Shown here: one piece after another, positions 1 to 9,426 of the stretch
Layout: the number at the start of each line of letters is the position of its first letter
Position numbering within the stretch: position 1 is the first letter of the stretch
DNA from: a virus
Length of the DNA: 64,000 nt
IMG/VR virus record: IMGVR_UViG_3300042453_002018
Span: 1-64,000 of that record
Direction: 5' to 3' (one strand)
Made by a program: the position numbers and the translations under genes
The notes under the pieces: generated by a model
The model's database searches: none
What the model saw: only the letters and a program-made list of their open reading frames with translations
What the model was told of the DNA's origin: nothing

Positions 1-13
1 TTGTCAAGTAAGT

Positions 14-41
14 CGTGATGCCTTCGGGGTCACGCAATTTT
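14..41 (+). terminator. probable terminator of an upstream gene
   Basis: CGTGA (14-18) pairs with TCACG (30-34), with an inner CC-TTCG-GG hairpin, followed by CAATTTT. It lies just before hsp20 and probably ends the transcript of a gene outside the window. Confidence 0.5.
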
Positions 42-48
42 AACTTGC

Positions 49-65
49 TTATTCAAGGAGAATAA
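49..65 (+). promoter_or_regulatory. short hairpin holding the hsp20 ribosome binding site
   Basis: TTATTC (49-54) can pair with GAATAA (60-65). The loop AAGGA holds most of the Shine-Dalgarno AAGGAG, and the ATG is at 68. It is a weaker version of the hairpins at 40862 and 44404, and with six A/T-rich pairs it may be chance. Confidence 0.35.
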
Positions 66-67
66 CT

Positions 68-553
68 ATGACATTAACTCGTATTAGTCCTTTACTACAT
101 CAAACTCTTGGGTTTGACCGCTTCTTTGATGATATTGAAAAAGTATTGAATATGACACCATCACAACAAAATGGTTCATCATATCCATATCATAATATTA
201 TCAAAGTGGATGAAAATCGATACATTGTTGAACTTGCAGTTGCAGGATTTAGCAAAGACGATATTGAAATCACAAGAGAAAAAAATACTCTTGTAATTAA
301 AGGCAGCAAAACTGCTGAAGATATGGGTAATGCACAATATCTGTTCCAAGGTATTGCTGCACGTAACTTCACAAAAACAATTACCATTGCTGATACTATT
401 GAAGTACATAGTTCAGAACTCAAAGATGGTATTTTGCGTGTGGGTCTTATCAATATTATCCCAGAGCATCAAAAGCCAAAACGCATTGAGATTGGTAATG
501 AATTGAAATTCTTTGAGCCTACTCTTCTACAAGAAGAAAAGAAAGCTGCGTAA
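68..553 (+). CDS. hsp20: small heat-shock protein, Hsp20/IbpA family
   Basis: 161-aa ATP-independent holdase chaperone. The alpha-crystallin domain spans about residues 38-142. It aligns by eye with IbpA through the N-terminal GFDRFFDDIE, then VAGFSKDDIEI, LVIKGSK, YLFQGIAARNF and a C-terminal KPKRIEI tail, which contains the IxI-type motif used for oligomer assembly. Hsp20 genes are common in T4-like cyanophages and other marine T4-like phages, where they are thought to assist capsid assembly or protect proteins during takeover. AAGGAG lies 6 nt before the ATG, and terminators flank the gene on both sides, so it is probably monocistronic. Confidence 0.93.
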   Translation: MTLTRISPLLHQTLGFDRFFDDIEKVLNMTPSQQNGSSYPYHNIIKVDENRYIVELAVAGFSKDDIEITREKNTLVIKGSKTAEDMGNAQYLFQGIAARNFTKTITIADTIEVHSSELKDGILRVGLINIIPEHQKPKRIEIGNELKFFEPTLLQEEKKAA

Positions 554-557
554 CCAA

Positions 558-579
558 TGGGGGCTTGTCCCCCATTTTT
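558..579 (+). terminator. rho-independent terminator after hsp20
   Basis: TGGGGG (558-563) pairs perfectly with CCCCCA (569-574) around a CTTGT loop and is followed by TTTTT. It lies 5 nt after the hsp20 stop codon. Confidence 0.8.
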
Positions 580-592
580 GACCGTTTAGATT

Positions 593-757
593 ATGAAAAG
601 AACCTCAAACTTTAAAATGCCTAAGTCTTTGAAGATCGCATTGATCAACATGGACAAATCACTACGCAAAGAATATAAAGATCGTTCTATTGCTGCCATT
701 CTTGAACCTACCATAGAATTCAAGAAAAAGAAAAGAGAAGAAAAATCTGATGAGTGA
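593..757 (+). CDS. small basic hypothetical protein
   Basis: 54 aa, Lys/Arg-rich, ending in a KKKKREEK tract. Its last 8 nt overlap the start of the next gene (ATGA-type coupling), which supports it being real. No recognisable domain. Confidence 0.5.
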   Translation: MKRTSNFKMPKSLKIALINMDKSLRKEYKDRSIAAILEPTIEFKKKKREEKSDE

Positions 758-1595
758 CATTTTGATGTTAAGTCACTTTCATAGTGATTTTCCTTTTAAT
801 CCTCTTTCATCTTGGATAAAAGTGTCACATGCGGGTGATGTTGAATTTCAACAACCTCTGTTAAGTCAAATTTCAATCAACACTTCTTTAGAAGATGATC
901 GAATTCAGACATATCAAAAGTATTATCCTGATATTTCCGAAAAAGATTTTTTGAAAGCAATGGGACAACAGTCAACAGAATATTGGTTGTGGAAACATTG
1001 TGAAGCTGATTATATCGGTTGCACGACTTATCGCAGATATCTCATGATCTTCAACAATGAGTCGGAAGATGTTGCTAAAATTGTCTATCCAACTGATTAC
1101 GAGTTGGTTAACTTTCTTTCATCCGATCTACACAAAGAAAAAGCACTTGAGTATTTGAAAGATTATGATATAATCACTAATGTACGATCCGCTATTCCAT
1201 GGTCTGTTGAGAGGCAATATCTTGCATCTGAACCTAGAGAATATTGGGATTTATTCATGCAAGGTATTGTTGAGTTGATACCAGAATATAGAAAACATAT
1301 GCATTGGTTTCAAGGCAGCGTAGTAAACTTTGAAACAACGTATGTCATGCGTAAAGAGTTTTTTAAAAAATACGTTAGCGAATATTTTGCAATAATGGAA
1401 TATGTCTGGCAGAATACAGACAACACATACCCATCACATGAGTATCTGGTGCAAAACAACAAAGAAGTTGGCTGGTGGAATCCACAAGGTAATCCCTGGC
1501 GTTATCCTGGTTTTTTAGGCGAAAGATTCTTTCCGTTTTTTATTTACGCTAACAATATGAATGCGAAATATGTTCCCTTAGTTTTACTCACTTGA
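750..1595 (+). CDS. DUF4422-type putative glycosyltransferase
   Basis: 281 aa. Features of the DUF4422 family, usually annotated as capsular-polysaccharide glycosyltransferases: EYWLWKHC followed by YIGCTTYRRYL near residues 90-105, and a C-terminal GERFFPFFIYAN. The family is thought to act on cell-surface glycans. Here it sits alone beside hsp20 and the dCMP deaminase, far from the main glycan operon at 12195. The substrate cannot be read from sequence. Confidence 0.75.
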   Translation: MSDILMLSHFHSDFPFNPLSSWIKVSHAGDVEFQQPLLSQISINTSLEDDRIQTYQKYYPDISEKDFLKAMGQQSTEYWLWKHCEADYIGCTTYRRYLMIFNNESEDVAKIVYPTDYELVNFLSSDLHKEKALEYLKDYDIITNVRSAIPWSVERQYLASEPREYWDLFMQGIVELIPEYRKHMHWFQGSVVNFETTYVMRKEFFKKYVSEYFAIMEYVWQNTDNTYPSHEYLVQNNKEVGWWNPQGNPWRYPGFLGERFFPFFIYANNMNAKYVPLVLLT

Positions 1596-1646
1596 TTTGA
1601 AAAAACTTCGGATGCATTTTTTCGTCGTGTCCTTATATGCGAGTGA

Positions 1647-2156
1647 GTGCTTACTTCTATGCAGCAAAAATACATTAAAGCCCATATGAAAACAGCAAGT
1701 GTTTATGCTGAACTGTCTTCGGCAGTCAGACTACATGTAGGTTGTGTAATCGTCAAAGACAACACAATTATTGGTATTGGTTACAATGGTATGCCATCTG
1801 GTTGGGACAACAGTTGTGAAGAACTTGAATATGTATTAAAATCGGAGTGTCCAGAGAATGACGAATGGATGATACGAAACGGTTTTAATGAAACTGCACA
1901 TGGTTGGTCAAAATTGAAATCCAAACCAGAGGTGCTTCATGCTGAAACAAATGCAATTGCAAAAGTTTCTCGGTCAACAAATTCTAGCGATGGTGCAAGT
2001 CTCTTTGTTACCCACGCACCATGCTTAGAATGTGCTAAAATAATACATCAAGCAGGAATCAAGGAGGTCTATTACAAGAACGATTACAGAAGTGATGCAG
2101 GAATTAATTTTCTAAAAAAATGTGAAATTCAAGTTATTAAGTGTGACGAGGAGTAA
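1647..2156 (+). CDS. cd: deoxycytidylate (dCMP) deaminase
   Basis: Zinc-dependent deaminase converting dCMP to dUMP, the substrate of ThyX encoded at 33412. The zinc site is visible: HAE (98-100) and PCLECA (125-130), with the GYNGMPSGW substrate loop near 45-53. The start is uncertain: GTG at 1647 gives 169 aa, and ATG at 1659 gives 165 aa starting MQQKYIKAHM. Neither has a strong ribosome binding site. Together with NrdAB, ThyX and thioredoxin it supplies dNTPs for phage replication. Confidence 0.93.
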   Translation: MLTSMQQKYIKAHMKTASVYAELSSAVRLHVGCVIVKDNTIIGIGYNGMPSGWDNSCEELEYVLKSECPENDEWMIRNGFNETAHGWSKLKSKPEVLHAETNAIAKVSRSTNSSDGASLFVTHAPCLECAKIIHQAGIKEVYYKNDYRSDAGINFLKKCEIQVIKCDEE

Positions 2157-2158
2157 TT

Positions 2159-2389
2159 ATGAACAATATCACAAAAGTAGGAAAGCAATTGGCTGAAGCA
2201 AATGCCAAACTTCCTAAAGCATACAAGTATGATCTTGTAATGCGTGAGTTCGACAACAAAGTTGAACTAATTGGTCTTGTTGATGACCCAACATACAGCA
2301 TCGACGACTTTCGCGGTCGTGAGATGTTATTTCCCAAAAAATGGGTAACACTAGAAGTTTTTGAACCAACTAAAGAGGTAATTATATGA
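2159..2389 (+). CDS. hypothetical protein upstream of DNA polymerase
   Basis: 76 aa, no recognised domain. It starts 3 nt after the deaminase stop behind GAGGAG and overlaps the next gene by 4 nt, so it belongs to the polymerase operon. Confidence 0.7.
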   Translation: MNNITKVGKQLAEANAKLPKAYKYDLVMREFDNKVELIGLVDDPTYSIDDFRGREMLFPKKWVTLEVFEPTKEVII

Positions 2390-2694
2390 ACGAAGTAAAA
2401 TGTTTCACTTTTAAAACACACCAAACTATCATGGGTGAGGTAACTGATGATGGTGATGTCGGCTTCACACTCAAAAATCCAATGCAAGTAGTTGCTGTAC
2501 CACCACGTTCCGCAAACGATCCAGGTGGTGTTGGTTTTGCACCGTATCTTGCATTTGTTGAAGAGTTTGACAAAGGAATTAATTTCAAGTATGATGATAT
2601 TTTGACAGTCAACACACCTGTTTCTGATTTACTAGAACAATATCGCAGAATGTTTAGTTCCATTGAAATCGCACCAGCTGGCTTAAAAATTTAA
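2386..2694 (+). CDS. conserved phage protein, possible Sm-like fold
   Basis: 102 aa. The pattern of a short beta-rich start (FKTHQTIMGEVTDDGD), a VKNP-like LKNPMQV and a Pro/Gly-rich centre resembles small beta-barrel (Sm-like) proteins often found next to gp43 in T4-like marine phages. This is a by-eye resemblance. It overlaps its neighbours on both sides. Confidence 0.6.
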   Translation: MNEVKCFTFKTHQTIMGEVTDDGDVGFTLKNPMQVVAVPPRSANDPGGVGFAPYLAFVEEFDKGINFKYDDILTVNTPVSDLLEQYRRMFSSIEIAPAGLKI

Positions 2695-5225
2695 TGAGTA
2701 AATATTATACGAATGTTTGTGTTCATGGCAATCACATTCTTTTTCGTGGTGTAAACAATGGTCGGAGAGTAAAGAGCAAAGTCAAATACTCTCCGACTTT
2801 GTTTTTACAGTCAAACAAACCGTCACAATGGCGTTCATTATTCAATGAGCCATTGGAACCTATGACATTTGATACTATTCGGGAGGCACGTGATTTCGTC
2901 AAACGCTATGAAGAAGTTGCAAACTTTAAAATCTACGGTAATTCACGCTATGAATACGCATTCATTGCTGATACTTTTAGAGGCATTGTTGATTGGGACA
3001 TTTCTCATCTCAGTATTGCTTTCATAGACATTGAAGTTGGCTCAGAGAACGGATTTCCTGATCCATACAGAGCAACTGAACCTATTACTGCAATTGCCAT
3101 TCATCAATTGAATGGCGGCACTACAGTTTATGGGTATGGTTCTTACGAAAATAATGATGAGAGCGTGACTTATGTTCTTTGTGAAGATGAAATCGATTTG
3201 TGTGAACGGTTTCTTGCTGATTGGGCAAGCAATCATCCTGACGTTCTTACTGGTTGGAATATCAAGTTTTTTGATGTTCCTTATATTGTCAATCGTTTCA
3301 CACGCATTCTAGGCGAAGACGATACAAAGAAACTTTCGCCTTGGGAAGTTTTATCACAGAGAAAAACTACATTTAAGGGCAAAGAACAAACGATCTATGA
3401 TTTAGTCGGTGTTTCTGTACTGGACTATTTTGAGTTGTATCAATGGTACGCACCTGGTGGTAGAAACATTGAGAACTATCGCCTCGATACAGTTGCAAGC
3501 GTTGAACTTGACGAGAGAAAATTATCGTATGATGAATATGACAGTCTACATCAATTGTACAAGTTAGATTATCAAAAGTTTATCGACTATAACATCAAAG
3601 ATGTGAGATTGGTTCTTAAACTTGAAGATAAGTTGAAGTTGATCGAACTTGCATTAACTCTGGCTTATGATACAAAAACTAATTATGACGATGTTTTTGC
3701 ACAAACCAGAATGTGGGATGCTCTGATTTACAATTATTTGCTTGATAAAAAAATTGTTGTGCCGCCACGTCGAGTATCGAAGAAAAATGAAGCGTTTGAG
3801 GGTGCATACGTTAAAGATCCACAGATCGGATTACACCATTGGGTTGCATCATTTGACTTGAATAGTCTGTACCCACACTTAATCATGCAATACAACATTT
3901 CGCCAGAAACACTTGTAGAGACTTCAGAATACACCAATGACATGCGTGATCTTGCAATTAACGCATCCGTTGAAAATCTGCTTAATCGTAAACTAGATAC
4001 AAGCGTTTTAAAAAATGTGACTATCACACCAAACGGACAATTCTTTCGTACTGATAAACAAGGTTTTCTTCCTGCGATGATGATTGAAATGTATGATGAT
4101 CGTAAAAAGTTCAAGAAAGAGATGCTGAAAGCACAACAAGAATATGAAAATGAAAAAGATCCAGCAAAACGAAAAGAAATCGAAAAATTAATTGCACGAT
4201 ATAATAATCTACAACTTGCAAAGAAAGTCTCATTGAACTCAGCTTATGGCGCAATGGGTTCTCAGTATTTCAGATTTTATGATTTGCGCCAAGCACTTGC
4301 TGTTACACAAGCAGGTCAATTGTCTATTCGTTGGATTGAAAACAAACTTAACGAATATCTGAATAAAGTATTGAAAACTGAGAGAGATTATGTTATTGCT
4401 TCAGATACAGATTCGATTTATCTCAATCTTGGTCCATTGGTTGATTCTGTGTATCAACAGAAGCCAGATGCTACGAAAATTATCTCCTTCATGGACAAAA
4501 TCTGTGAAGAGAAAATTCAACCTTATATTGACGAAAGTTATCAGAAGCTTGCTGAATATGTTCACGCATTCGATCAAAAAATGCAAATGAAGCGTGAAGG
4601 TCTTTCTGATAAAGGTATTTGGACTGCGAAGAAAAGATACATTTTGAATGTATACAACAATGAAGGTGTGCAATATGCCAAACCAAAGCTCAAAGTCATG
4701 GGTCTAGAAATGGTCAAGTCATCAACACCTGTTGTTGTTCGTGATAAAATGTATAAACTTGTTGATCTGATTGTGAATACCGATGAAGAGACTGTACAGA
4801 AGTTTGTGGCTGATTTCCGAGAAGAATTTCGTAGATTGCCTGTTGAAGATATTTCTTTTCCACGAGGCTGTAATGGCTTGAAAGAATATGCGGATTCTGT
4901 TACAATATACAAGAAGGGTACACCGATTCATGTAAAAGGTGCAATTCTATATAATCACTTTCTCAAGCAACACAATTTGACAAACAAGTATCCTTCAATA
5001 AAAGAAGGTGAGAAACTGAAGTTTACTTATCTCAAGACACCAAATCCGTTCAGAGATATGGTAGTTTCATTTCCAACTAGATTGCCGAAAGAATTTGAAT
5101 TACAGAAATACATTGACTATGAAACACAATTTGAAAAAACTTTTCTTGAACCAATTAAATTAATTCTTGATTGTATCGATTGGAAAACAGAAAAGCAATC
5201 CACATTAGAGAGTTTCTTTTCATGA
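2694..5225 (+). CDS. 43: DNA polymerase, family B (gp43 type)
   Basis: 843-aa replicative polymerase with 3'-5' proofreading. The exonuclease motifs are AFIDIEVGS (Exo I, near 110), GWNIKFFDVPY (Exo II) and YNIKDVRLV (Exo III). The polymerase motifs are FDLNSLYPHL (A, near 387), KVSLNSAYGAMGS (B, near 505) and SDTDSIY (C, near 569). All catalytic carboxylates are present and the length fits T4-like marine phages. Its stop overlaps the next ATG. The clamp and clamp-loader genes it needs are not in this window. Confidence 0.98.
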   Translation: MSKYYTNVCVHGNHILFRGVNNGRRVKSKVKYSPTLFLQSNKPSQWRSLFNEPLEPMTFDTIREARDFVKRYEEVANFKIYGNSRYEYAFIADTFRGIVDWDISHLSIAFIDIEVGSENGFPDPYRATEPITAIAIHQLNGGTTVYGYGSYENNDESVTYVLCEDEIDLCERFLADWASNHPDVLTGWNIKFFDVPYIVNRFTRILGEDDTKKLSPWEVLSQRKTTFKGKEQTIYDLVGVSVLDYFELYQWYAPGGRNIENYRLDTVASVELDERKLSYDEYDSLHQLYKLDYQKFIDYNIKDVRLVLKLEDKLKLIELALTLAYDTKTNYDDVFAQTRMWDALIYNYLLDKKIVVPPRRVSKKNEAFEGAYVKDPQIGLHHWVASFDLNSLYPHLIMQYNISPETLVETSEYTNDMRDLAINASVENLLNRKLDTSVLKNVTITPNGQFFRTDKQGFLPAMMIEMYDDRKKFKKEMLKAQQEYENEKDPAKRKEIEKLIARYNNLQLAKKVSLNSAYGAMGSQYFRFYDLRQALAVTQAGQLSIRWIENKLNEYLNKVLKTERDYVIASDTDSIYLNLGPLVDSVYQQKPDATKIISFMDKICEEKIQPYIDESYQKLAEYVHAFDQKMQMKREGLSDKGIWTAKKRYILNVYNNEGVQYAKPKLKVMGLEMVKSSTPVVVRDKMYKLVDLIVNTDEETVQKFVADFREEFRRLPVEDISFPRGCNGLKEYADSVTIYKKGTPIHVKGAILYNHFLKQHNLTNKYPSIKEGEKLKFTYLKTPNPFRDMVVSFPTRLPKEFELQKYIDYETQFEKTFLEPIKLILDCIDWKTEKQSTLESFFS

Positions 5226-5767
5226 AAAATATACGAGTCATTAAAACTGGAATTAATGTTTCTAAGATAGTTAAACAGTTAAATGAAAATCCTGGAGACT
5301 GGAACTATCAACAGAAACTTCCTGAAAGTAAAGTTTTAGATCCGCATGTTTACATTAGTGAAGCTGCGGTTCTTCAGCTTGTTATCGGCACAATAGAAAA
5401 TCCTGATGAATATGTTTTTGACGCGGAAGGATGCATGCCAGCACCAGCCTATTACAGACACACGGCTGCTGTTGCCTTCTTAAAAAGACACTTCAAAGAT
5501 TTTAAACGCGCAGGATTTCTTGCGTTGCCTCCAGGTGGTGTGACTGGAAAACATATTGACTTTGGAAACTATTATTTGACCAAAGATAGATATCATCTAT
5601 CAATTCAAGGTACATATGAATACAATGTAGAAGATGAATCAATTATTGTTGAGCCGGGCACATTGTTTTGGTTTGATAATAAGAAAGAACATTCAGCGAA
5701 AAATATAGGAAACGTGGATAGAATCACATTAGTATTTGATGTGCCACATTCTAAAGACAATCCATGA
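5222..5767 (+). CDS. 2-oxoglutarate/Fe(II)-dependent dioxygenase, Asp/Asn beta-hydroxylase-like
   Basis: 181 aa. The iron triad is H111 and D113 (GKHIDFG) with H157 (KKEHSAKN); R167 (DRITLVFD) fits the 2-oxoglutarate carboxylate ligand. VEPGTLFWFD is the typical strand before the distal His. Related oxygenases are frequent in T4-like marine phages with unknown substrates. The ATG at 5222 overlaps the polymerase stop, and a longer in-frame start at 5171 would lie inside the polymerase gene and was not used. Confidence 0.8.
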   Translation: MKNIRVIKTGINVSKIVKQLNENPGDWNYQQKLPESKVLDPHVYISEAAVLQLVIGTIENPDEYVFDAEGCMPAPAYYRHTAAVAFLKRHFKDFKRAGFLALPPGGVTGKHIDFGNYYLTKDRYHLSIQGTYEYNVEDESIIVEPGTLFWFDNKKEHSAKNIGNVDRITLVFDVPHSKDNP

Positions 5768-6681
5768 TACATGTAATACTGCCATTTATAACTGCACTTG
5801 CGCTGTCTGGTATTGCAGCGTATTACTCAGTTATTGGTCTTGCACAAATCTTTCCCGGTTCATACTGGCCAATTATTATCATGGGCACAGTATTAGAAGC
5901 AGCAAAACTGGTAACTGTATCATGGGTGTATAATCATTGGAAAACAACATTCTCTGCACTCAAACTTTATTTTCTGATTGCAGTCGTGTTGTTGATGGGT
6001 ATTACATCGATGGGCATATTTGGTTATCTGTCAAAAGCACACATTGAACATTCAAGCACAATAGCACCACAAGCGGCAAAGGTAGAAATCTATGATGAAA
6101 AGATCAAAGTTATTCAATCGCAAATTGAGAGGAACAACAAAAACCTTAGTCAGTATGATGAGGCTGTCGATCAAATTATGGGCCGCTCGAAAGATGAGAA
6201 AGGTGCCGAGAGGGCGAACCAAGTTCGTAAAGCCCAACAGAAAGACCGTGAGAGAATCATTGCTGAGACTAAGAGGCTTCAAAAAGAGATACAGACACTC
6301 ACAGAGGAAAAGCTCCCTTTATCCTTGGAAGTTAAAAAGGCTGAATCGGATTTGGGACCTATAAAATATGTGGCTGAAGTTGTTTATGGTACACATGATC
6401 GTGACTTGATAGACAAAGCAGTTAGACTGGTAATCTTTATCATTATCATTGTATTTGACCCACTGGCTGTGTTATTATTGATAGCAGCAAATCAGACATA
6501 TAAACGACACAAAGAGAATGATACCGAAAAACAAGTCATCAAAAAGAAAAAGAATGATATTGTAAAAAGTAAATGGACAGCACCGAGTAGAAGTTTGGAA
6601 TCGTTCTTTGTAGACGATAAGCATGAAGTAATACCTAAAGACAAAATTGCAGATATTGGAGAAATGAATGAGCGTACTTGA
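5764..6681 (+). CDS. membrane protein with central coiled coil
   Basis: 305 aa. Three hydrophobic segments lie near residues 5-25, 35-52 and 70-92, then a long charged heptad-rich region (about 105-200), another membrane segment (about 219-245) and a Lys-rich cytoplasmic tail. No enzymatic motif. Coiled-coil membrane proteins between polB and uvsX are seen in other marine T4-like phages; the role is unknown. Confidence 0.8.
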   Translation: MIHVILPFITALALSGIAAYYSVIGLAQIFPGSYWPIIIMGTVLEAAKLVTVSWVYNHWKTTFSALKLYFLIAVVLLMGITSMGIFGYLSKAHIEHSSTIAPQAAKVEIYDEKIKVIQSQIERNNKNLSQYDEAVDQIMGRSKDEKGAERANQVRKAQQKDRERIIAETKRLQKEIQTLTEEKLPLSLEVKKAESDLGPIKYVAEVVYGTHDRDLIDKAVRLVIFIIIIVFDPLAVLLLIAANQTYKRHKENDTEKQVIKKKKNDIVKSKWTAPSRSLESFFVDDKHEVIPKDKIADIGEMNERT

Positions 6682-7732
6682 TAAATTAAAAAAAGCTTCA
6701 ACGATTAAAGACAGTTCAATACTTTCTAAGTCAAAGTTTTTTACCGAAAAAGATATGATACAAACGGATGTACCAATGATAAATGTGGCACTTTCTGGTT
6801 CACTTGATGGTGGTATCACACCAGGTCTGACGATGTTCGCTGGTCCATCAAAGCACTTTAAGACTGCGTTTGCCTTATTGATGGCATCTGCATACATGAA
6901 AAAATATCCTGATGCTGCTGTTCTATTCTACGATTCTGAATTTGGCACACCACAAAAATATTTTGAAACATTTAACATCAATATGGACAATGTACTACAT
7001 ACACCTATTACTGATGTTGAACAGTTGAAACATGATATCATGAGTCAGTTACAAAATGTTGAGAAAGGTGATCGTGTTATCATCGTACTTGATTCAATTG
7101 GTAATCTAGCATCAAAGAAAGAAGTTGAAGATGCGATTGAAGGTAAGTCTGTTGCTGATATGTCACGCGCAAAACAGATCAAGAGTTTGTTCCGAATGAT
7201 TACACCACACCTGACACTCAAAGATATACCGATGGTTGTTGTGAATCACACATATAAAGAAATTGGTATGTTCCCTAAAGACATCGTTGGCGGCGGTACA
7301 GGTTCTTATTACTCAGCAGACACAATCTGGATTCTCGGTCGTCAACAAGAAAAAACCGGCACAGAGTTGACTGGTTATAACTTTATCATCAATGTAGAAA
7401 AATCAAGATATGTCCGTGAAAAATCTAAAATACCTGTTACTGTATCTTTTGATGGTGGCATCAATAAGTGGTCTGGTCTATTGGATATTGCACTCGAAAG
7501 CAATTTCGTAACAAAACCAAGCAACGGTTGGTATGCTAAAGTTGATCAAGAAACTGGTGAAGTGTTAGATAAAAAACGATTTGATGATACTCAAACTGAA
7601 GAATTCTGGAAAGACATTCTTGCGGATGAAAGATTCAGAGAGTTCGTAAGGAAAAAATATGAAATCACTTATAGCTCCATTATGGGAGAAGATGTCGTTT
7701 TGGAACAAGAAGATGAAGAAGCCTCAGCATGA
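6668..7732 (+). CDS. uvsX: UvsX, RecA-like recombinase
   Basis: 354 aa strand-exchange ATPase for recombination-dependent replication and repair. Walker A is GPSKHFKT (59-66), the same unusual form as T4 UvsX. Walker B is VIIVLDSIG near 138-146. VVNHTYKEIGMF and VGGGTGSYYSADTIW match the RecA-core L2 and following region. The C-terminus is acidic. The start overlaps the previous gene by 14 nt. Confidence 0.96.
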   Translation: MSVLDKLKKASTIKDSSILSKSKFFTEKDMIQTDVPMINVALSGSLDGGITPGLTMFAGPSKHFKTAFALLMASAYMKKYPDAAVLFYDSEFGTPQKYFETFNINMDNVLHTPITDVEQLKHDIMSQLQNVEKGDRVIIVLDSIGNLASKKEVEDAIEGKSVADMSRAKQIKSLFRMITPHLTLKDIPMVVVNHTYKEIGMFPKDIVGGGTGSYYSADTIWILGRQQEKTGTELTGYNFIINVEKSRYVREKSKIPVTVSFDGGINKWSGLLDIALESNFVTKPSNGWYAKVDQETGEVLDKKRFDDTQTEEFWKDILADERFREFVRKKYEITYSSIMGEDVVLEQEDEEASA

Positions 7733-8033
7733 GATTGATTATGTCCTTATAGATTCTGATGATAAGACAAAAACTGGCATCGGAATCAAAACAGGTAAAT
7801 TTGCTGGAGTATTATACCACTACGGAAAAGCAAGAATTACTGAAGAAGAAACTCACGCTAAGATGAGTTTCAGCTACACAATCATTTCTTCACCCGTAAT
7901 ACCTATCAACGAACTCATACAGAGCGAAGAATTTCATACGTTGATAGGAGATATTTTAACAGAAATTTTAATGAGTCAGGCAAGGGCAAATGAAGAGATT
8001 AGAATCAATAATACTGAAGAATTTGATATTTAA
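7713..8033 (+). CDS. hypothetical protein between uvsX and helicase
   Basis: 106 aa, no recognised domain. The ATG at 7713 was chosen because the only longer reading starts deep inside uvsX. It overlaps uvsX by 20 nt and the helicase by 44 nt. Confidence 0.6.
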   Translation: MKKPQHEIDYVLIDSDDKTKTGIGIKTGKFAGVLYHYGKARITEEETHAKMSFSYTIISSPVIPINELIQSEEFHTLIGDILTEILMSQARANEEIRINNTEEFDI

Positions 8034-9402
8034 TGAAGACTATGCCAGAAAAATACTTCCATTCATAAAAACAGAATATTTCACAGACAGTACAGAAAAA
8101 AACCTGTTTGAAGAAATCGATACGCATATTCATCAATTCAAACATCTTCCTACCTACGAATCACTTGTAATTAATTTTACAGAATCTAAGAATCTGACAG
8201 ATGATCAGGTTCGAAGTGCTGTTCAAATGATTCGTGAAATCAACGCCGACAAAGAAGAACCCACAGATACAGAGTGGCTCATCAAACAAACTGAAAAGTT
8301 TTGTCAAGATAGAGCAATCTACAATGCTATCATGAAATCTGTCAAAATTCTTGATGACAAGAATCATAAAGAAGACAAGGGCATGATACCAAAACTATTG
8401 AGTGATGCACTTGGTGTGTCGTTCGATAGGTCTGTTGGTCATGATTATATTGATGATTCTGATACTCGGTTTGATTTTTATCACAGACACGAAACAAAAA
8501 TACCTTTCGATCTAGACTTGTTCAACAAGATTACAAAAGGTGGTTTGCCAAAGAAGACTTTGAATATCGCACTTGCTGGTACGGGTGTTGGTAAATCTTT
8601 GTTTATGTGTCATGTTGCAGGTTCTTGTTTATCTCAAGGTCTGAATGTTTTGTATATCACAATGGAAATGGCAGAAGAGAGAATTGCTGAACGTATTGAT
8701 GCAAATTTACTGAACATTGACATTGCCGATCTAAATGCAATTTCAAAGCAAGATTATGACCGAAAGTTTTCCGCACTCAAAGTCAACACACAGGGTAAGC
8801 TTATCATCAAAGAATATCCTACCGCAGCAGCATCAGCATTGCATTTTCGCGCATTGTTAAATGAATTGCAACTTAAAAAGAGTTTTCAACCCGACATCAT
8901 TTTCATTGACTATCTTAATATTTGTGCAAGTGCTAGAATCAAGCCTGGTGCTAACGTAAATAGTTATTCTTATATTAAGGCTATTGCAGAAGAACTGAGG
9001 GGTCTGGCCGTTGAGTTTGATGTACCGATAGTATCTGCCACTCAGACTACCCGAAGCGGCTTCACCTCCAGCGATCCTGGGCTTGAGGATACGTCAGAAT
9101 CATTTGGTCTTCCAGCTACAGCAGACTTTATGTTTGCTCTGATAAGTACCGAAGAGTTGCAACAATTGAATCAGATAATGATTAAGCAACTAAAGAACAG
9201 ATACAATGATCCTAGCTATTTCAAACGATTTGTGGTAGGTATTGACAGAGCCAAGATGAAACTGTATGATGTAGAACAGTCAGCACAAGATGATCTGGTA
9301 GACTCAGGACAAAGTTATCAGGATGATAAGCCACTCAATACATTCGGTGATCGTGAGCGTCAATCTGGAACGAAAAACAAGTTCGGAGGCTTTAAAGTAT
9401 AA
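7990..9402 (+). CDS. 41: replicative DNA helicase, DnaB/gp41 family
   Basis: 470-aa hexameric 5'-3' helicase. The helical N-terminal domain covers residues 1-130. The RecA-type motor has Walker A GTGVGKS (near 196), the H1a-like YITMEMAEERIAERIDANLL and Walker B IIFIDYLNIC. SATQTTRSGF contains the sensor region. Its partner primase is at 31515. The C-terminal tail is low-complexity. The stop codon overlaps a late-promoter motif. Confidence 0.96.
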   Translation: MKRLESIILKNLIFNEDYARKILPFIKTEYFTDSTEKNLFEEIDTHIHQFKHLPTYESLVINFTESKNLTDDQVRSAVQMIREINADKEEPTDTEWLIKQTEKFCQDRAIYNAIMKSVKILDDKNHKEDKGMIPKLLSDALGVSFDRSVGHDYIDDSDTRFDFYHRHETKIPFDLDLFNKITKGGLPKKTLNIALAGTGVGKSLFMCHVAGSCLSQGLNVLYITMEMAEERIAERIDANLLNIDIADLNAISKQDYDRKFSALKVNTQGKLIIKEYPTAAASALHFRALLNELQLKKSFQPDIIFIDYLNICASARIKPGANVNSYSYIKAIAEELRGLAVEFDVPIVSATQTTRSGFTSSDPGLEDTSESFGLPATADFMFALISTEELQQLNQIMIKQLKNRYNDPSYFKRFVVGIDRAKMKLYDVEQSAQDDLVDSGQSYQDDKPLNTFGDRERQSGTKNKFGGFKV

Positions 9403-9405
9403 ATA
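9398..9405 (+). promoter_or_regulatory. T4-type late promoter motif TATAAATA
   Basis: An exact T4 late -10 element, 22 nt before the ATG at 9427 and overlapping the helicase stop. It marks a likely switch from middle to late transcription. Confidence 0.65.
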
Positions 9406-9426
9406 CTCTAATAAACTGGAGGATTT

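Noticed and set aside
5171-5221. Upstream in-frame start for the 2OG dioxygenase
   Set aside because: It would lie inside the polymerase gene; the ATG at 5222 overlaps the polymerase stop as most genes here do.
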